Shown: positions 55,050 through 64,000 of the stretch, in pieces
How positions within the stretch are numbered: position 1 is the stretch's first letter
Layout of the letters: each line of letters opens with the position of its first letter
Assembly (NCBI RefSeq): GCF_014161445.1
Contig: NZ_JABBXA010000014.1
Span: 1-64,000, forward strand
DNA length: 64,000 nt
Source: Microbispora sp. H13382
GTDB taxonomy: Bacteria; Actinomycetota; Actinomycetes; Streptosporangiales; Streptosporangiaceae
Direction: 5' to 3'
The notes under the pieces: generated by a model
Database searches by the model: none
Seen by the model: only the letters and a program-made list of their open reading frames with translations
What the model was told of the DNA's origin: nothing
Program-made: the position numbers and the translations under genes

Positions 55050-57449
55050 ATGCGATCCTCTCGCACACGTCCCGGGCTGCGGTCGCGATCGGCTCTGGCT
55101 GCCGCCGTGCTCGCGGTGCCGGCCATGGTGCTCGGCTCGCAGGGCCCGGCCGCCGCGGCCGAGACCGGAGCCGCGCCCGTTCTCGACGCGGCCACGCTGT
55201 CGCCGGTCGCCGAGCCGAACTACAACGGTGCGACGAACACCGCGTACACCCCGTCGACCACGACCGGGACCAACGGCTGGTTCACCAACGGCGATGTGAC
55301 GCTGAACCTGTCCGCCACGGACGACGACGCCGTCGCCTCGTTCCGCGTGACAGTGGGAACGGAGGCCGCCGTCGAGGTGCCGGCCGTGCGGAACGGCACC
55401 CGCGGCACGGCCACCTACGTCGTCACGGGCGACCGCAACAGCACGGTCCGCTACGTCGCGGTCGACGCGGCCGGCAACGTCTCGGCCGCCAGGACGATCA
55501 GCGTGCGGATCGACACCAAGCCGCCGGTCGCCGCCTGGCCGGGCGTCGCGAACGGCAAGGTGCCGCACAGCGCGGCGGCCTCCTCCATCACGCCGACGCG
55601 GACCGACCCCACCCCCGGATCGGGCGGCGCCGCGGTGCGGGACATGTGGATCGACGGCAAGTGGACCTACCCGCTGCCGCTCGACCCGGCCACCCTGTCC
55701 GTCGGCGCGCACACGTGGGCGGTCACGCTCGGCGACGCCGCCGGCAACGGGGCCACGTACACCCTGACCTTCCAGATCACCACCTCGGTCGCGGACGTCC
55801 GCGCCCTCGTGCAGCGCTACGTCGCCGCCGGCAAGGTCTCGGCCTCCAACGGCGACCGTCTCCTGGCGCTGCTCACCCAGGCCGACGCCGGTGGCGACGC
55901 CGCCGTGGCCGCGCTGACGCGCTTCGGCGCCCTGGCCGGCCAGGTCGTGCCCCAGGGCCACATGCGCGACTCCCTCGTGAAGGACGCCGCCTACCTGGTC
56001 GAGGAGCTCCGGGGGGTCCAGCACCCCGACGTGGCCACCGGCGTCACCGTGAGCGCGGCGCGCGGCATGGAGCGTGCGCCGTTCCGGCTCCCGGGCGAGT
56101 CCGTGCGCAACGAGAAGCCGAAGTTCAGGGTGCTCGCCTTCGGCAACAAGCCGGGCGCCTTCCGGCACGAGCACATCCCGCTCACCATGGCCGTGCTCCA
56201 GGACATGGGCCGGGCCAACAACTTCGACGTCGACGTGTACGACTACCTCAGCCCCGACGTCTCGGTGCCGAACCCCTTCGAGAGCATCGAGCGCCTGTCG
56301 CAGTACGACGTGATCATCGGCGTCTCGAGCGTCGGCAACGACACGTTCTCCACGGCCCGGCCCACCGAGGCCGACCCCAACGTCAAGGTGGACGAACAGG
56401 CCGTCCTCAAGCAGTACATCAACAACGGCGGCGGATTCGTCGCCCTGCACGGCGCCACCGACTCCATGCACCGGTGGGACTGGTACAAGGGCCTGGCCGG
56501 CGGCGAGTTCGACAACCACGGCTCCAACGGCAGCGGCCTTCAGAACACCTGCGGAGCCTGCAACATCGGCGAGCTGGTGACCGAGGACGGCACCAACCCG
56601 GCCACGCGCCAGTTCCCCGAGAAGCTGAAGATCGTGGACGAGCTCTACAACTGGATCGGCCTGCCGCGCCAGAAGACGCACGTCCTGCAGACGCTGAACG
56701 AGGCCACGTACGTGGGCAGCATCGGCGCCACCGCGGGCCGCGTCGAGGGCGCCGACCACCCGATCTCGTGGTGCCAGAACTACGACGGCGGGCGCGCGTT
56801 CACCCAGGCGCTGCTGCACAACTGGGCGAACACGCTCGACCCGTTGTTCCAGAAGAACATCCTCGAGGGCGTCAAGTGGGCCGCCGGTCAGACCGAGGCG
56901 AACTGCGTCAGCCACGAGGAACTGAGCAAGCTCGTCGCCGCCGGCGCGGCGGACGGGTCCGTCGGCGCCGACCTGGCCGCCCGGCTCAGCCAGGCGCTCA
57001 CCGCGTCGTACGACGCCTACCTGGTGAAGGACTACGCCGGCGCGCTCGCGCAGGCGAAGGCGTTCCGTCAGACGGCCGACTCCGGCCACCTGGGCGGACG
57101 TGCCCAGAGCACGCTCCGGGATCGGGCCCACGAGCTCGTCGAGTGGATGAAGACGCTCGACGACAAGAGTGTCCACCTGGGGTTCGTGTCCCAGCCCAAG
57201 ACGACGGCCGTGGGCAACGGTGAGGACGCGGTCTTCTCCGCGCCCGCCGAGGGCAGGAACGTCGCCTACCAGTGGCAGGTGAAGTCGCCGGGCTCCTCGG
57301 AGTGGGCCGACATGGCGGGCGAGACGTCCTTCGCGATCGCCGTCACGGCGACCCCTGACCTGTCCGGCTCCGAGTACCGGGTCCGCGTGACCGACCCGAC
57401 CGGCGAGATCGTCTCCCGTTCGGCGTCTCTCAAGGTCAGCGGGCGCTGA
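55050..57449 (+). CDS. secreted modular protein with ThuA-like domain
   Basis: A 799-residue exported protein. A signal peptide (ALAAAVLAVPAMVLGSQGPA) is followed by an Ig-like region (NGWFTNGDVTLNLSATDDDA, VRYVAVDAAGNVSAARTISV), a FIMAH-type helical module (VRALVQRYVAAGKVSASNGD), and a ThuA/class-I-amidotransferase-like domain (FRVLAFGNKPGAFRHEHIPL, GGFVALHGATDSMHRWDWY, HPISWCQNYDGGRAFTQALL). After a second helical module comes a C-terminal Ig-like domain (YQWQVKSPGSSEWADMAGET). ThuA-like domains act on sugars. The FIMAH and Ig modules suggest binding to polysaccharide. AGGAGTGAC precedes the ATG. Confidence 0.88.
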   Translation: MRSSRTRPGLRSRSALAAAVLAVPAMVLGSQGPAAAAETGAAPVLDAATLSPVAEPNYNGATNTAYTPSTTTGTNGWFTNGDVTLNLSATDDDAVASFRVTVGTEAAVEVPAVRNGTRGTATYVVTGDRNSTVRYVAVDAAGNVSAARTISVRIDTKPPVAAWPGVANGKVPHSAAASSITPTRTDPTPGSGGAAVRDMWIDGKWTYPLPLDPATLSVGAHTWAVTLGDAAGNGATYTLTFQITTSVADVRALVQRYVAAGKVSASNGDRLLALLTQADAGGDAAVAALTRFGALAGQVVPQGHMRDSLVKDAAYLVEELRGVQHPDVATGVTVSAARGMERAPFRLPGESVRNEKPKFRVLAFGNKPGAFRHEHIPLTMAVLQDMGRANNFDVDVYDYLSPDVSVPNPFESIERLSQYDVIIGVSSVGNDTFSTARPTEADPNVKVDEQAVLKQYINNGGGFVALHGATDSMHRWDWYKGLAGGEFDNHGSNGSGLQNTCGACNIGELVTEDGTNPATRQFPEKLKIVDELYNWIGLPRQKTHVLQTLNEATYVGSIGATAGRVEGADHPISWCQNYDGGRAFTQALLHNWANTLDPLFQKNILEGVKWAAGQTEANCVSHEELSKLVAAGAADGSVGADLAARLSQALTASYDAYLVKDYAGALAQAKAFRQTADSGHLGGRAQSTLRDRAHELVEWMKTLDDKSVHLGFVSQPKTTAVGNGEDAVFSAPAEGRNVAYQWQVKSPGSSEWADMAGETSFAIAVTATPDLSGSEYRVRVTDPTGEIVSRSASLKVSGR

Positions 57450-57523
57450 CCCCCGCTCCGGCGGCTCGGGCGCGCACCGCGCCCGGGCCGCCGGAGCCCC
57501 CCGACGAGACAAGGAGTGGACGG

Positions 57524-58036
57524 ATGGGCCAGGCCCTCACCCGGGTCGCACTCGCCGTGGCAGCGCTCGCGTTCTGCGCCGGGTGCGGCGGGGCCGGCTC
57601 CGCCGCGTCCTCCGGGGTGAACGGCACGGCGAACGGCACGACGAACGACACGGCGGCGTCGCCGGTCACGTGCGACATGCGGCCGCGCACGGCCCCCGGC
57701 GAGACGACCTCCTGGGCGCACCCGGCCCAGTCCTTCTACAGCCCGTCCGACCAGGACATCCCCACCAGGGCGAGCCTCGACCACCTGCTCGTCAAGGACG
57801 ACGCCCTGGTGATCGAGTACTCGACGCGGCTGCCCGCCGCGTCGCTGCAGGCGCTGCGTGACTGGACGTATATGCAGACCGCGACCGTGGCCGTGCCGGG
57901 GGACGACTCCGCCGCGCTGCGTGCCGTGATCGCCTCGACGGAGCTGGTCTGCGACGGCGTCGACACGGTGCAGCTCTCGGAGCTGGCCCGCAGCAGGGCC
58001 TTCGGCCAGGTGGCCGGACACGGCGACGCGGGATGA
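57524..58036 (+). CDS. putative lipoprotein, function unknown
   Basis: A 170-residue exported protein. The signal ends ALAFCAGCGGAG; the lipobox would be CAGC, with Cys instead of Leu at -3, so lipidation is probable rather than certain. A low-complexity linker with NGT repeats (NGTANGTTNDT) follows, then a globular part containing ASLDHLLVKDDALVIEYSTR and LVCDGVDTVQLSELARSRAF. The pattern slightly recalls DUF3105 proteins, but the match is weak. It lies 74 bp downstream of the ThuA gene and may be co-transcribed. Confidence 0.75.
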   Translation: MGQALTRVALAVAALAFCAGCGGAGSAASSGVNGTANGTTNDTAASPVTCDMRPRTAPGETTSWAHPAQSFYSPSDQDIPTRASLDHLLVKDDALVIEYSTRLPAASLQALRDWTYMQTATVAVPGDDSAALRAVIASTELVCDGVDTVQLSELARSRAFGQVAGHGDAG

Positions 58037-58078
58037 GGGGGCGCCGGCACCGGCCGCGGTAGGGCCCGACACGCACGG

Positions 58079-58103
58079 AGCCCCGGCCGGGAGGGCCGGG
58101 GCT
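58079..58103. terminator. bidirectional terminator
   Basis: AGCCCCGGCC and GGCCGGGGCT form a perfect 10-bp stem with loop GGGAG between the convergent lipoprotein and CBS genes. Confidence 0.75.
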
Positions 58104-58131
58104 CGGAAAGGCGTGCGGCGGCGGACGTCCG

Positions 58132-58548
58132 TCAGTCGGTGCTGATGGCGTCCACGAGGTCGCCCACCGGGCGGTCGGGCAGGGCGCGGGCGACGTCGGC
58201 CAGCGCGACGATCCCCACCAGCTTGTGACCGTCGATGACCGGCAGACGCCGGATCTTGTGCGTGGCCATCGTGGTCAGGATCTCGGCCGCGTCGTCGTCC
58301 GCGCCGATCGTCACGGCCTCGCCCTGGGCGAGCTCGCCGGCCTGGCACGACTTGGGGTCCTTGCCCTGGGCCAGTACCTTCACGACGATGTCGCGGTCGG
58401 TCAGCACACCCTTGAGCCGGTCGTCGGTGCCGCAGATCGGCAGCGAGCCCACGCCGAGGCGCGCCATCTTCTCCGCGGCGTCGAGGACGGTCTCCTCCGC
58501 GTTCACACACTCGGCTCGGGGGGTCATGATGTCGCGAGCGGTCGTCAT
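58132..58548 (-). CDS. tandem CBS-domain protein
   Basis: A 138-residue CBS pair: NAEETVLDAAEKMARLGVGS with GVLTDRDIVVKVLAQGKD, then DDDAAEILTTMATHKIRRLP with GIVALADVARALP. It is of the hypoxic-response/HRP1-like type (MTTARDIMTPRAECVNAEET). It presumably senses nucleotides. It is divergent from the broken rsbQ gene by about 170 bp and may belong to a stress-response locus; that link is inference. Confidence 0.92.
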   Translation of the reverse strand: MTTARDIMTPRAECVNAEETVLDAAEKMARLGVGSLPICGTDDRLKGVLTDRDIVVKVLAQGKDPKSCQAGELAQGEAVTIGADDDAAEILTTMATHKIRRLPVIDGHKLVGIVALADVARALPDRPVGDLVDAISTD

Positions 58549-58716
58549 GCCTTCTCCTTTCTTTCGTGTGTCGTACGCGCGGCCGGGGGACGGCCGTGCG
58601 AAGGGGCGGGGAGTGGGGACTCCCGCCGCCTACCCCCGACGGCACGGCGTACACGGCCATCCGGATTTTCGCCCCGAATTACACCCATAGTGGATTGGTT
58701 TGTACGCTTGCGCGTC

Positions 58717-59135
58717 ATGAGCGTGATGGTGCGCAACAACGTGCGCATCATCGGCCGGCCTGACGGCCGCCCGATGGTCTTCGCCCACGGCTTCGGGTGC
58801 GACCAGAACATGTGGCGCCTGGTCGCTCCCGCCTTCGAGGACGAGTACAGGATCGTCCTGCGCTGACCAACAGCTTCTGCCGTACCGACCCGGACATCGC
58901 CAGGCGGTTCGCCACCGTCACGTTCATGTCGGACAACCGGGCCGACCTGTCCCGGGTGCCGGTGCGCAGCCTGATCCTGCAGTGCTCCGATGACGTGATC
59001 GCCCCCGTGGAGGTGGGCAAGTACGTCCACGAGAACGTCCCCGGCAGCGAGCTGGTGCTGATGCGGGCGACCGGGCACTGTCCCAACCTGAGCGCGCCCG
59101 AGGAGACCATCTCCGCGATCAAGAAGTTCCTGTAG
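58717..59135 (+). pseudogene. rsbQ-like alpha/beta hydrolase, destroyed by deletion and frameshift
   Basis: Two pieces of an RsbQ-type hydrolase survive. The first (58717-58866) reads VRNNVRIIGRPDGRPMVFAH, then GFGCDQNMWRLVAPAFEDEY, and stops. The second, in another frame from about 58863, reads LTNSFCRTDPDIARRFATVT, then FMSDNRADLSRVPVRSLILQ and ATGHCPNLSAPEETISAIKK, ending at 59135. About 120 residues between them, including the nucleophile-elbow Ser, are missing. The catalytic Asp (CSDDVIAP) and His (TGHC) remain. RsbQ normally activates RsbP, whose gene follows immediately. Confidence 0.82.
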
Positions 59136-60266
59136 GTGAGCCTCGCCGAGGAGGACGTCGAGGATCTCTACGAGCACGCGCCCTGCGGCCACCTGTCCAC
59201 GCTGCCCGACGGGACGATCATCCGGGTCAACCGGACGCTGATCGAGCTCACCGGGTACGACCCCGGCGAGCTCACCGGCGGCATGCGGATCCAGAACCTG
59301 CTGGCCGTCGGCGACCGCATCTTCTACGAGACCCACTTCGCCCCGCTGCTCGCGCTGCAGTCGGTCGTCCGCGAGATCGCGGTCGACGTGCGCCGGGCCG
59401 ACGGCACCCGGCTGCCGGTGCTGCTCAACGCGGTCATGCGGGGCGACCCGAGGGTCATCCGCTTCTGCGTCTTCGCCGCGACCGACCGGCGGGAGTACGA
59501 GCGCGAGCTGCTGCGCGCCCGCCAGCGTGCCGAGCGGTCGGAGGCTGAGGCGCGCGAGCTGGCCCGCACCCTGCAGCGCAGCTTCATCCCGCCGGCTCTG
59601 CCGGAGATCCCAGGACTCCAGGTCGCCGGGGCGTTCCGGCCGGCCGGAAACGGCGACCTGGTGGGCGGTGACTTCTACGACATGTACGAGACCGCCGGCG
59701 GCTGGGCCCTCGCCCTCGGCGACGTGTGCGGCAAGGGGGTGGAGGCCGCCGTCGTCACCAGCCTGGCCCGCTACACACTGCGGGCCGCGCCGATCCGGGA
59801 GCCCAGCCCCTCGGCGGTCCTGTCCGCGCTCAACCGGACCCTGCTGCGCGAGCGGGCGGGCCGGTTCGTGACGGCCGTGTACGGCCAGCTCGCACCCGCC
59901 GGCCGGCACTTCCGTCTCACGCTCTCCCTGGCCGGTCACCCGCCTCCGCTGCGGGCCCGGGGGGAGGCGGTCGGCGAAATCGGACGGCCGGGCAACGTCC
60001 TCGGCCTGCTGCCCAGCGTCAGGCTGACCGACGTGGACGTCGATCTCGTGCCCGGCGACGCGGTCCTCTTCCACACCGACGGTGTCGTCGAGGCCCGCAG
60101 GGACGGGGAACTGTACGGCGAGGAGCGACTGCGCCGACTGCTGGGCGACACCCGCGCCATGGAGGCGGACGGGATCGCGGACGCGATCGTGGCTGACGCC
60201 GTCGCCTTCCAGTCCGGGCTGACCCGCGACGACATCGCCCTCGTCGTGCTGAAGATCCCCGGCTGA
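59136..60266 (+). CDS. PAS-PP2C phosphatase (RsbP type)
   Basis: A 376-residue regulator beginning with GTG directly after the rsbQ remnant's stop. The PAS domain (about 10-125) shows DGTIIRVNRTLIELTGYDPG; a coiled linker (RARQRAERSEAEARELARTL) leads to a SpoIIE/PP2C phosphatase with metal-site motifs VGGDFYDMYE, GDVCGKGVEAAVV, HTDGVVEAR and DDIALVVLK. RsbP-type enzymes dephosphorylate an anti-anti-sigma factor when energy is low. All phosphatase motifs look intact although the hydrolase partner is lost, so another signal or constitutive activity must be assumed. Confidence 0.92.
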   Translation: MSLAEEDVEDLYEHAPCGHLSTLPDGTIIRVNRTLIELTGYDPGELTGGMRIQNLLAVGDRIFYETHFAPLLALQSVVREIAVDVRRADGTRLPVLLNAVMRGDPRVIRFCVFAATDRREYERELLRARQRAERSEAEARELARTLQRSFIPPALPEIPGLQVAGAFRPAGNGDLVGGDFYDMYETAGGWALALGDVCGKGVEAAVVTSLARYTLRAAPIREPSPSAVLSALNRTLLRERAGRFVTAVYGQLAPAGRHFRLTLSLAGHPPPLRARGEAVGEIGRPGNVLGLLPSVRLTDVDVDLVPGDAVLFHTDGVVEARRDGELYGEERLRRLLGDTRAMEADGIADAIVADAVAFQSGLTRDDIALVVLKIPG

Positions 60267-60372
60267 CCCGCCCGCGCCGGCGGGACGGGGGACGGCGACT
60301 GGTGATTTCCCCGATGCCGTGAGCCGAACCGATCGCGAGACTCCTTGTCATCCCCCACGGCAAGGAGATCTC

Positions 60373-61038
60373 ATGCGTCGGATCGTCGGCCCCCTCCTCG
60401 GCCTCCTGGCCCTGCTCGGCTTCCTCGCCCCCACTGCCCCCGCCCAGGCCGCCACCCACGACCCCGTCGTCTTCGTCCACGGCTACACGGGAAACAGCAC
60501 CAACTTCGCCGCCCTGCAGGCGTACCTGGTGGCCAACGGGTGGTCCGGCAGCAGACTGTTCGGCTACAACTACAACTGGGCCGGGTCGAACGTGGTCAGC
60601 GCCCAGGGCCTGGCCGCCTTCGTCAACCAGATCAAGGCCAGCACGGGCGCGTCCAAGGTGGACATCGTCAACCACTCGATGGGCGGCCTGGTGACGCGGT
60701 GGTACCTGCAGAAGCTCGGCGGAGCCGCCAACGTCGGCCACGTCGCCTCACTGGCCGGGGCCAACCACGGCACGACCTACGCCGGTGCCTGCACCATCTA
60801 CGTCTCGTGCATCGAGATGCTGCCCGGCTCGGCGTACATCACCTCGCTCAGCGGCGACGAGACGCCTGGGTCGGCGAAGTACGGCACCTGGGTGTCGCCC
60901 TGCGACGGCATCATCATCCCCTATACCAGCACCCGGCTGTCCGGGGCGGACAACCACACCCTCGCCTGTGTCGACCACCTGTCGATCCTGAGCAACATCC
61001 AGGCGATGTCCGGCGTCCGCGACCTGCTCGACAGCTGA
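60373..61038 (+). CDS. secreted lipase/esterase (class 2 lipase family)
   Basis: A 221-residue exported alpha/beta hydrolase. The signal peptide ends near APAQA-AT. The mature protein starts with DPVVFVHGYTGNSTNFAALQ (oxyanion-hole region) and has the nucleophile elbow VDIVNHSMGGLVTRWYLQ with Ser in NHSMG instead of GHSMG. SLAGANHGTTYAGACT and ADNHTLACVDHLSILSN supply the remaining catalytic Asp/His region. It resembles small actinomycete and Bacillus LipA-type lipases. ATG 60373 follows AAGGAGATCTC. Confidence 0.9.
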   Translation: MRRIVGPLLGLLALLGFLAPTAPAQAATHDPVVFVHGYTGNSTNFAALQAYLVANGWSGSRLFGYNYNWAGSNVVSAQGLAAFVNQIKASTGASKVDIVNHSMGGLVTRWYLQKLGGAANVGHVASLAGANHGTTYAGACTIYVSCIEMLPGSAYITSLSGDETPGSAKYGTWVSPCDGIIIPYTSTRLSGADNHTLACVDHLSILSNIQAMSGVRDLLDS

Positions 61039-61227
61039 TCGTCTCCGTGCCCCAACCGCCGGGCGGCCCGCAGGCCGCCCGGCGGTGTCCCGCGACTCCG
61101 CCACCGGCGCGCGCCCTCCTCGATCGGTAACGGCCCTGCCACAATCGCGGGGGAACGGCGGCTTTTACGCCACTTCGCGGGCACCCTGGGGTCAGGCAGG
61201 AACGGGGAGCCGGAAAGCGGGGGCGGG

Positions 61228-63357
61228 ATGGCGTGGGCAGCCCGCGCGGGCGCTGTCGTCATGGGTGCGGTGTCCGCGGTGCTCGTGGCCGCGGCGCTGC
61301 TGATCCTCGCGGGGCTCCCGGCGGAGTGGCGGGTGCCGGGGACGGTCTCGCCGCTGATGCCGGCGGGGGTGACCTTCCCGGCGGTCGGCGCGTTCCTCAT
61401 CGCGTACCGGCCCCGGCTCACGCTGGCGTGGCTGATGTGCGCGGGCGGGCTCGCCGCCGCCGTCCACGACTTCTGCCAGATGGCGATGCTGGCGTCGATG
61501 GCGCGCGGGGACCTCGCGCTCGCGGAGTTCCTGAGGTTTCCGGCGCAGGTCGGCTGGGCGGTGGGCGGGATCACACTGGAGACGCTGCTGCCGCTGTACT
61601 CCCCGGACGGCAGGCTGCCCTCGCGGCGCTGGCGGGCGGTGGTGCTGCTCGGTGTGGCGTCCGTCGGGACCGAGACGGCGCGCCAGTTCGTGCGGCCGGA
61701 TCCGCCCCTCGAGGGCTATCCGCTCCCCGCGGTCGTCCACAATCCGCTGCAGATCCCGGCCCTGGCGCCGTACATGCCGGCGATCGGGACGCTGGCCTGG
61801 ACGGCGATCACCGTGTCGCTGGCTCTGGCGGCGCTGTCACTGCTGTCGCGCTTCCGCCGGGCGGACCCGGCGGGCAGGCGGCAGATCGGCTGGCCGCTGT
61901 TCGCGTTCGCCGGATACGTCGTGTTCTCGCTCGTGGGCGTGGCCGCGCCCGAGCTGGTCTGGCTGTCGATCGTCTGGGCGGCGCTCGTCCCCGTCGCGAT
62001 CGTGTTCTCGGTGACCCGCTACCGGTTGTACGGCATCGACACCGTCGTCAGCCGGACCTTCGTCGCCGCGGGGCTGCTGGCCGTGGTCGGCGGGGTCTAC
62101 TTCGGTGTGGCCGCGCTGTCGAGCCTGGTCGTGTCCGGCTACGACCAGGTCGCCGGGCTCGCCGCCGCCCTGCTCACGGGCGCGTTCTTCCAGCCGCTGC
62201 GCCGGATGCTGCAACGTGCCGTCGACCGCCTGTTCTACGGCCCGGTGGGCGACCCGCGGGTGCTGGCCGAGCGGCTGGTCCAGGAGGTGCGCCGGGGCGA
62301 TCCGGCGCAGGCGCTGGAGCCGGTGATCGGTGTGCTCCGGGAAGGCCTGGCGGTGCAGGGCGTCGCGGTGGAGGTGACCGGCGGTGAGCCGGGGCTCGGC
62401 GCCGGGGTGGTCAGCACGGTCAGCGGGCAGGTCGGCGACTCCCCGCGCGAGGTGCCGCTGGTCTGGCACGGCGAGCGGGTGGGGCGGCTGCTGGTCGGCC
62501 CGCCCGCCCCACGCCGCTTCCCCGCCGCGCACGACGAGCGGGTGCTGGCCACGCTGGTCCCGTACGCGGCCGACGTGGCGCACGCGGTGCGCCTGGCGGC
62601 CGACCTGCAGCGCTCCCGGGAGCGCATCCTGACCGCCCGGGAGGAGGAACGGCGGCGGCTGCGCCGCGACCTGCACGACGGCCTGGGCCGGACGCTCGGG
62701 GAGATGGCCATGGCCGTCACCATGGCCCGCGCCAGCCTGAAGAGCTCCCCGGAGACGGCGGACAGGCTGCTGCGCGAGTTGCGCTCCGGCATGGACACGG
62801 TCACGCACGACGTCCGGCAGCTCGTGTACGGCCTGCGCCCGCCCGCCTTGGACGACCTGGGCCTGGCCGCCGCCCTGCGAGCGCTGGCCGGGCGGGACGA
62901 TCCCGAAGGCCCGGCCGCTGAGGTGCGCGCCGAGGGCGACCTGGCCGACCTGCCCGCCGCCGTCGAGGTGGCCGTCTACCGGATCGCGCAGGAGGCGCTG
63001 ACCAACGTCCGGCGCCACGCGCGTGCCACCCGGGTCCGGGTGGAGCTGCGCCGCGAACCCGCGGCGCTGCGCCTGCTGGTCGCCGACGACGGCGTGGGCC
63101 TGCCGCCGGAACGCCGCACGGGTCTCGGCCTGACCTCCATGCGCGAGCGCACGGCGGAGCTGGGCGGGATCTGCCTCATCACCGGCGAGCCGGGGGCGGG
63201 CACCACGGTCGAGGTCACGCTCCCTGCGCCTGCCAACGGAGCACCTGCTAACGGAGCGCCGGCGGACGGAGCGCCGCCGGCACGGCGCCACCCTGCCGGT
63301 CCGCCCGGAGAGGCCGCCGGGATGTCCGGCGGGGCGGCCGATTTCGTGGTCTCCTGA
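61228..63357 (+). CDS. orphan NarL-type sensor histidine kinase
   Basis: A 709-residue membrane kinase. Eight or so hydrophobic segments fill residues 1-310 (VVMGAVSAVLVAAALLILAG, LAVVGGVYFGVAALSSLVVS). A cytoplasmic GAF-like region follows. The HisKA_3 box is RRLRRDLHDGLGRTLGEMAM with the acceptor His, and the ATPase domain contains VADDGVGLPPERRTGLGLTS. The last 45 residues are Ala/Pro-rich with a NGAPANGAPADGAP microrepeat. No response regulator adjoins within the window, so it is an orphan here; the partner may lie beyond the right edge. Confidence 0.9.
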   Translation: MAWAARAGAVVMGAVSAVLVAAALLILAGLPAEWRVPGTVSPLMPAGVTFPAVGAFLIAYRPRLTLAWLMCAGGLAAAVHDFCQMAMLASMARGDLALAEFLRFPAQVGWAVGGITLETLLPLYSPDGRLPSRRWRAVVLLGVASVGTETARQFVRPDPPLEGYPLPAVVHNPLQIPALAPYMPAIGTLAWTAITVSLALAALSLLSRFRRADPAGRRQIGWPLFAFAGYVVFSLVGVAAPELVWLSIVWAALVPVAIVFSVTRYRLYGIDTVVSRTFVAAGLLAVVGGVYFGVAALSSLVVSGYDQVAGLAAALLTGAFFQPLRRMLQRAVDRLFYGPVGDPRVLAERLVQEVRRGDPAQALEPVIGVLREGLAVQGVAVEVTGGEPGLGAGVVSTVSGQVGDSPREVPLVWHGERVGRLLVGPPAPRRFPAAHDERVLATLVPYAADVAHAVRLAADLQRSRERILTAREEERRRLRRDLHDGLGRTLGEMAMAVTMARASLKSSPETADRLLRELRSGMDTVTHDVRQLVYGLRPPALDDLGLAAALRALAGRDDPEGPAAEVRAEGDLADLPAAVEVAVYRIAQEALTNVRRHARATRVRVELRREPAALRLLVADDGVGLPPERRTGLGLTSMRERTAELGGICLITGEPGAGTTVEVTLPAPANGAPANGAPADGAPPARRHPAGPPGEAAGMSGGAADFVVS

Positions 63358-63412
63358 AGCGATCCGCCCGGGCGTGGCGGTTCCGGTCACCGCAATGGAA
63401 GGGGAACTTGGG

Positions 63413-64000
63413 ATGACGACACGGGGGCTGCGGGTCCGGGACGCGCGGGCCGCGGCGGCCCGGTGGGTGGCCCAGGAGGCGGCCGCCGCCCCGAACTTCG
63501 CCGGGGCCTTCCTGACCGGGTCGGCGGCCTGGGCGGACCCCGGCGCGGTGCTGCCGCCCACCTCGGACGTCGACGTGGCGGTCGTGGTCACCGATCCCGT
63601 CGCGCCGCCCAAGCTCGGCAAGATCCCATGGGACGGCGTGCTCGTCGAGGTCACGTACATGTCCTGGGACCGGCTCGCCTCGGCGCACGACGTGCTGGCG
63701 TCCTGCCACCTGGCCGGCGCCTTCCGCACCGACACGGTGATCGCCGACCCCACCGGGCGCCTGGCCCGGCTCCAGGCCGCCGTCGCGGCGGGCTTCGCCG
63801 AACGGCGCTGGGTCCGCCTGCGCTGCGCGGACGCCGAGAGCCGCATCACCGGCGGGCTCGCGGCTCTCGACGCACACGCGCCGTTCCACGACCAGGTCAC
63901 GGCCTGGCTGTTCCCGGCAGGCATCACGACCCACGTGCTCCTCACCGCCGGGCTGCGCAACCCCACCGTACGGCTGCGCTACCCGGCGGTCCGCGAACTC
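63413..64000 (+). CDS. nucleotidyltransferase-domain protein (partial)
   Basis: ATG 63413, preceded by GGAAGGGG, opens a frame that runs off the right edge after 196 codons. The Pol-beta-type nucleotidyltransferase signature is AFLTGSAAWADPGAVLPPTS, then DVDVAVVVTDP, the GS-x(n)-DxD arrangement of aminoglycoside-type and MNT-type nucleotidyltransferases. A third acidic residue may be in GVLVEVTYMSWDRL. The family modifies antibiotics, nucleotides or proteins; the substrate cannot be judged from the truncated sequence. Confidence 0.8.
   Translation, partial: MTTRGLRVRDARAAAARWVAQEAAAAPNFAGAFLTGSAAWADPGAVLPPTSDVDVAVVVTDPVAPPKLGKIPWDGVLVEVTYMSWDRLASAHDVLASCHLAGAFRTDTVIADPTGRLARLQAAVAAGFAERRWVRLRCADAESRITGGLAALDAHAPFHDQVTAWLFPAGITTHVLLTAGLRNPTVRLRYPAVREL

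Overview
The window is high-GC, actinomycete-type chromosomal DNA: GTG/TTG starts are common, stop/start overlaps are frequent, and the core genes follow an actinobacterial order. The left third carries the block pyrG - Nudix hydrolase - xerD - parA-like - scpA - scpB - rluB - aroH-type chorismate mutase - tyrA - cmk - der. Together with multicopper oxidase, lanthipeptide, LAL-regulator and PPOX/F420 genes this suggests a filamentous actinomycete, perhaps Streptosporangiales. That placement is inference from gene content, not from a phylogeny.

Layout. 1-16 kb: CTP synthesis, chromosome segregation/condensation (XerD, ParA-like, ScpA/ScpB), rRNA pseudouridylation, the tyrosine branch (chorismate mutase, prephenate dehydrogenase), CMP kinase and the Der GTPase. 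A MerR-PP2C fusion and an MFS exporter are wedged between tyrA and cmk. 16-29 kb: a two-component system, a membrane-anchored multicopper oxidase pair, a MarR regulator divergent from two sister cupins with a clear operator between them, a LprG/P55-like lipoprotein-exporter pair, a CDF metal transporter, a phosphopantetheinyl transferase, an aminopeptidase P, a CBS protein and a stand-alone Smr-domain protein. 29.2-30.8 kb: a decayed integrative element at the 3' end of the Smr gene, with flanking attachment-site repeats, the last codons of a tyrosine integrase, and an IS481-type transposase that has lost both ends. 31-42 kb: a secreted arabinofuranosidase behind a perfect LacI-type palindrome, small secreted proteins, the dhaKLM dihydroxyacetone kinase operon, and a cyclase / ThDP-enzyme pair.

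42.0-45.4 kb holds the most notable locus: an orphan lanthipeptide system of one 87-residue precursor and one 869-residue lyase-kinase-cyclase synthetase. The cyclase keeps its zinc ligands (class IV, LanL-type), the leader resembles nitrile-hydratase-like leaders, and the predicted core is SVTKRPCTYRRCPD, with two back-to-back Thr-x3-Cys units. No transporter, protease or dedicated regulator is adjacent.

45.5-64 kb is accessory: a PlsC-type acyltransferase, a large LAL regulator with an in-frame 30-bp repeat, a secreted M4 metallopeptidase with a P-domain, an SDR gene with an internal deletion, a secreted ThuA-like modular protein, an RsbQ-RsbP pair in which rsbQ is destroyed and rsbP intact, a secreted lipase, an orphan histidine kinase and a truncated nucleotidyltransferase. 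Gene decay (MarR fragment, SDR, rsbQ, integrase, transposase) is a theme of the right half. I saw no rRNA, tRNA or CRISPR array.
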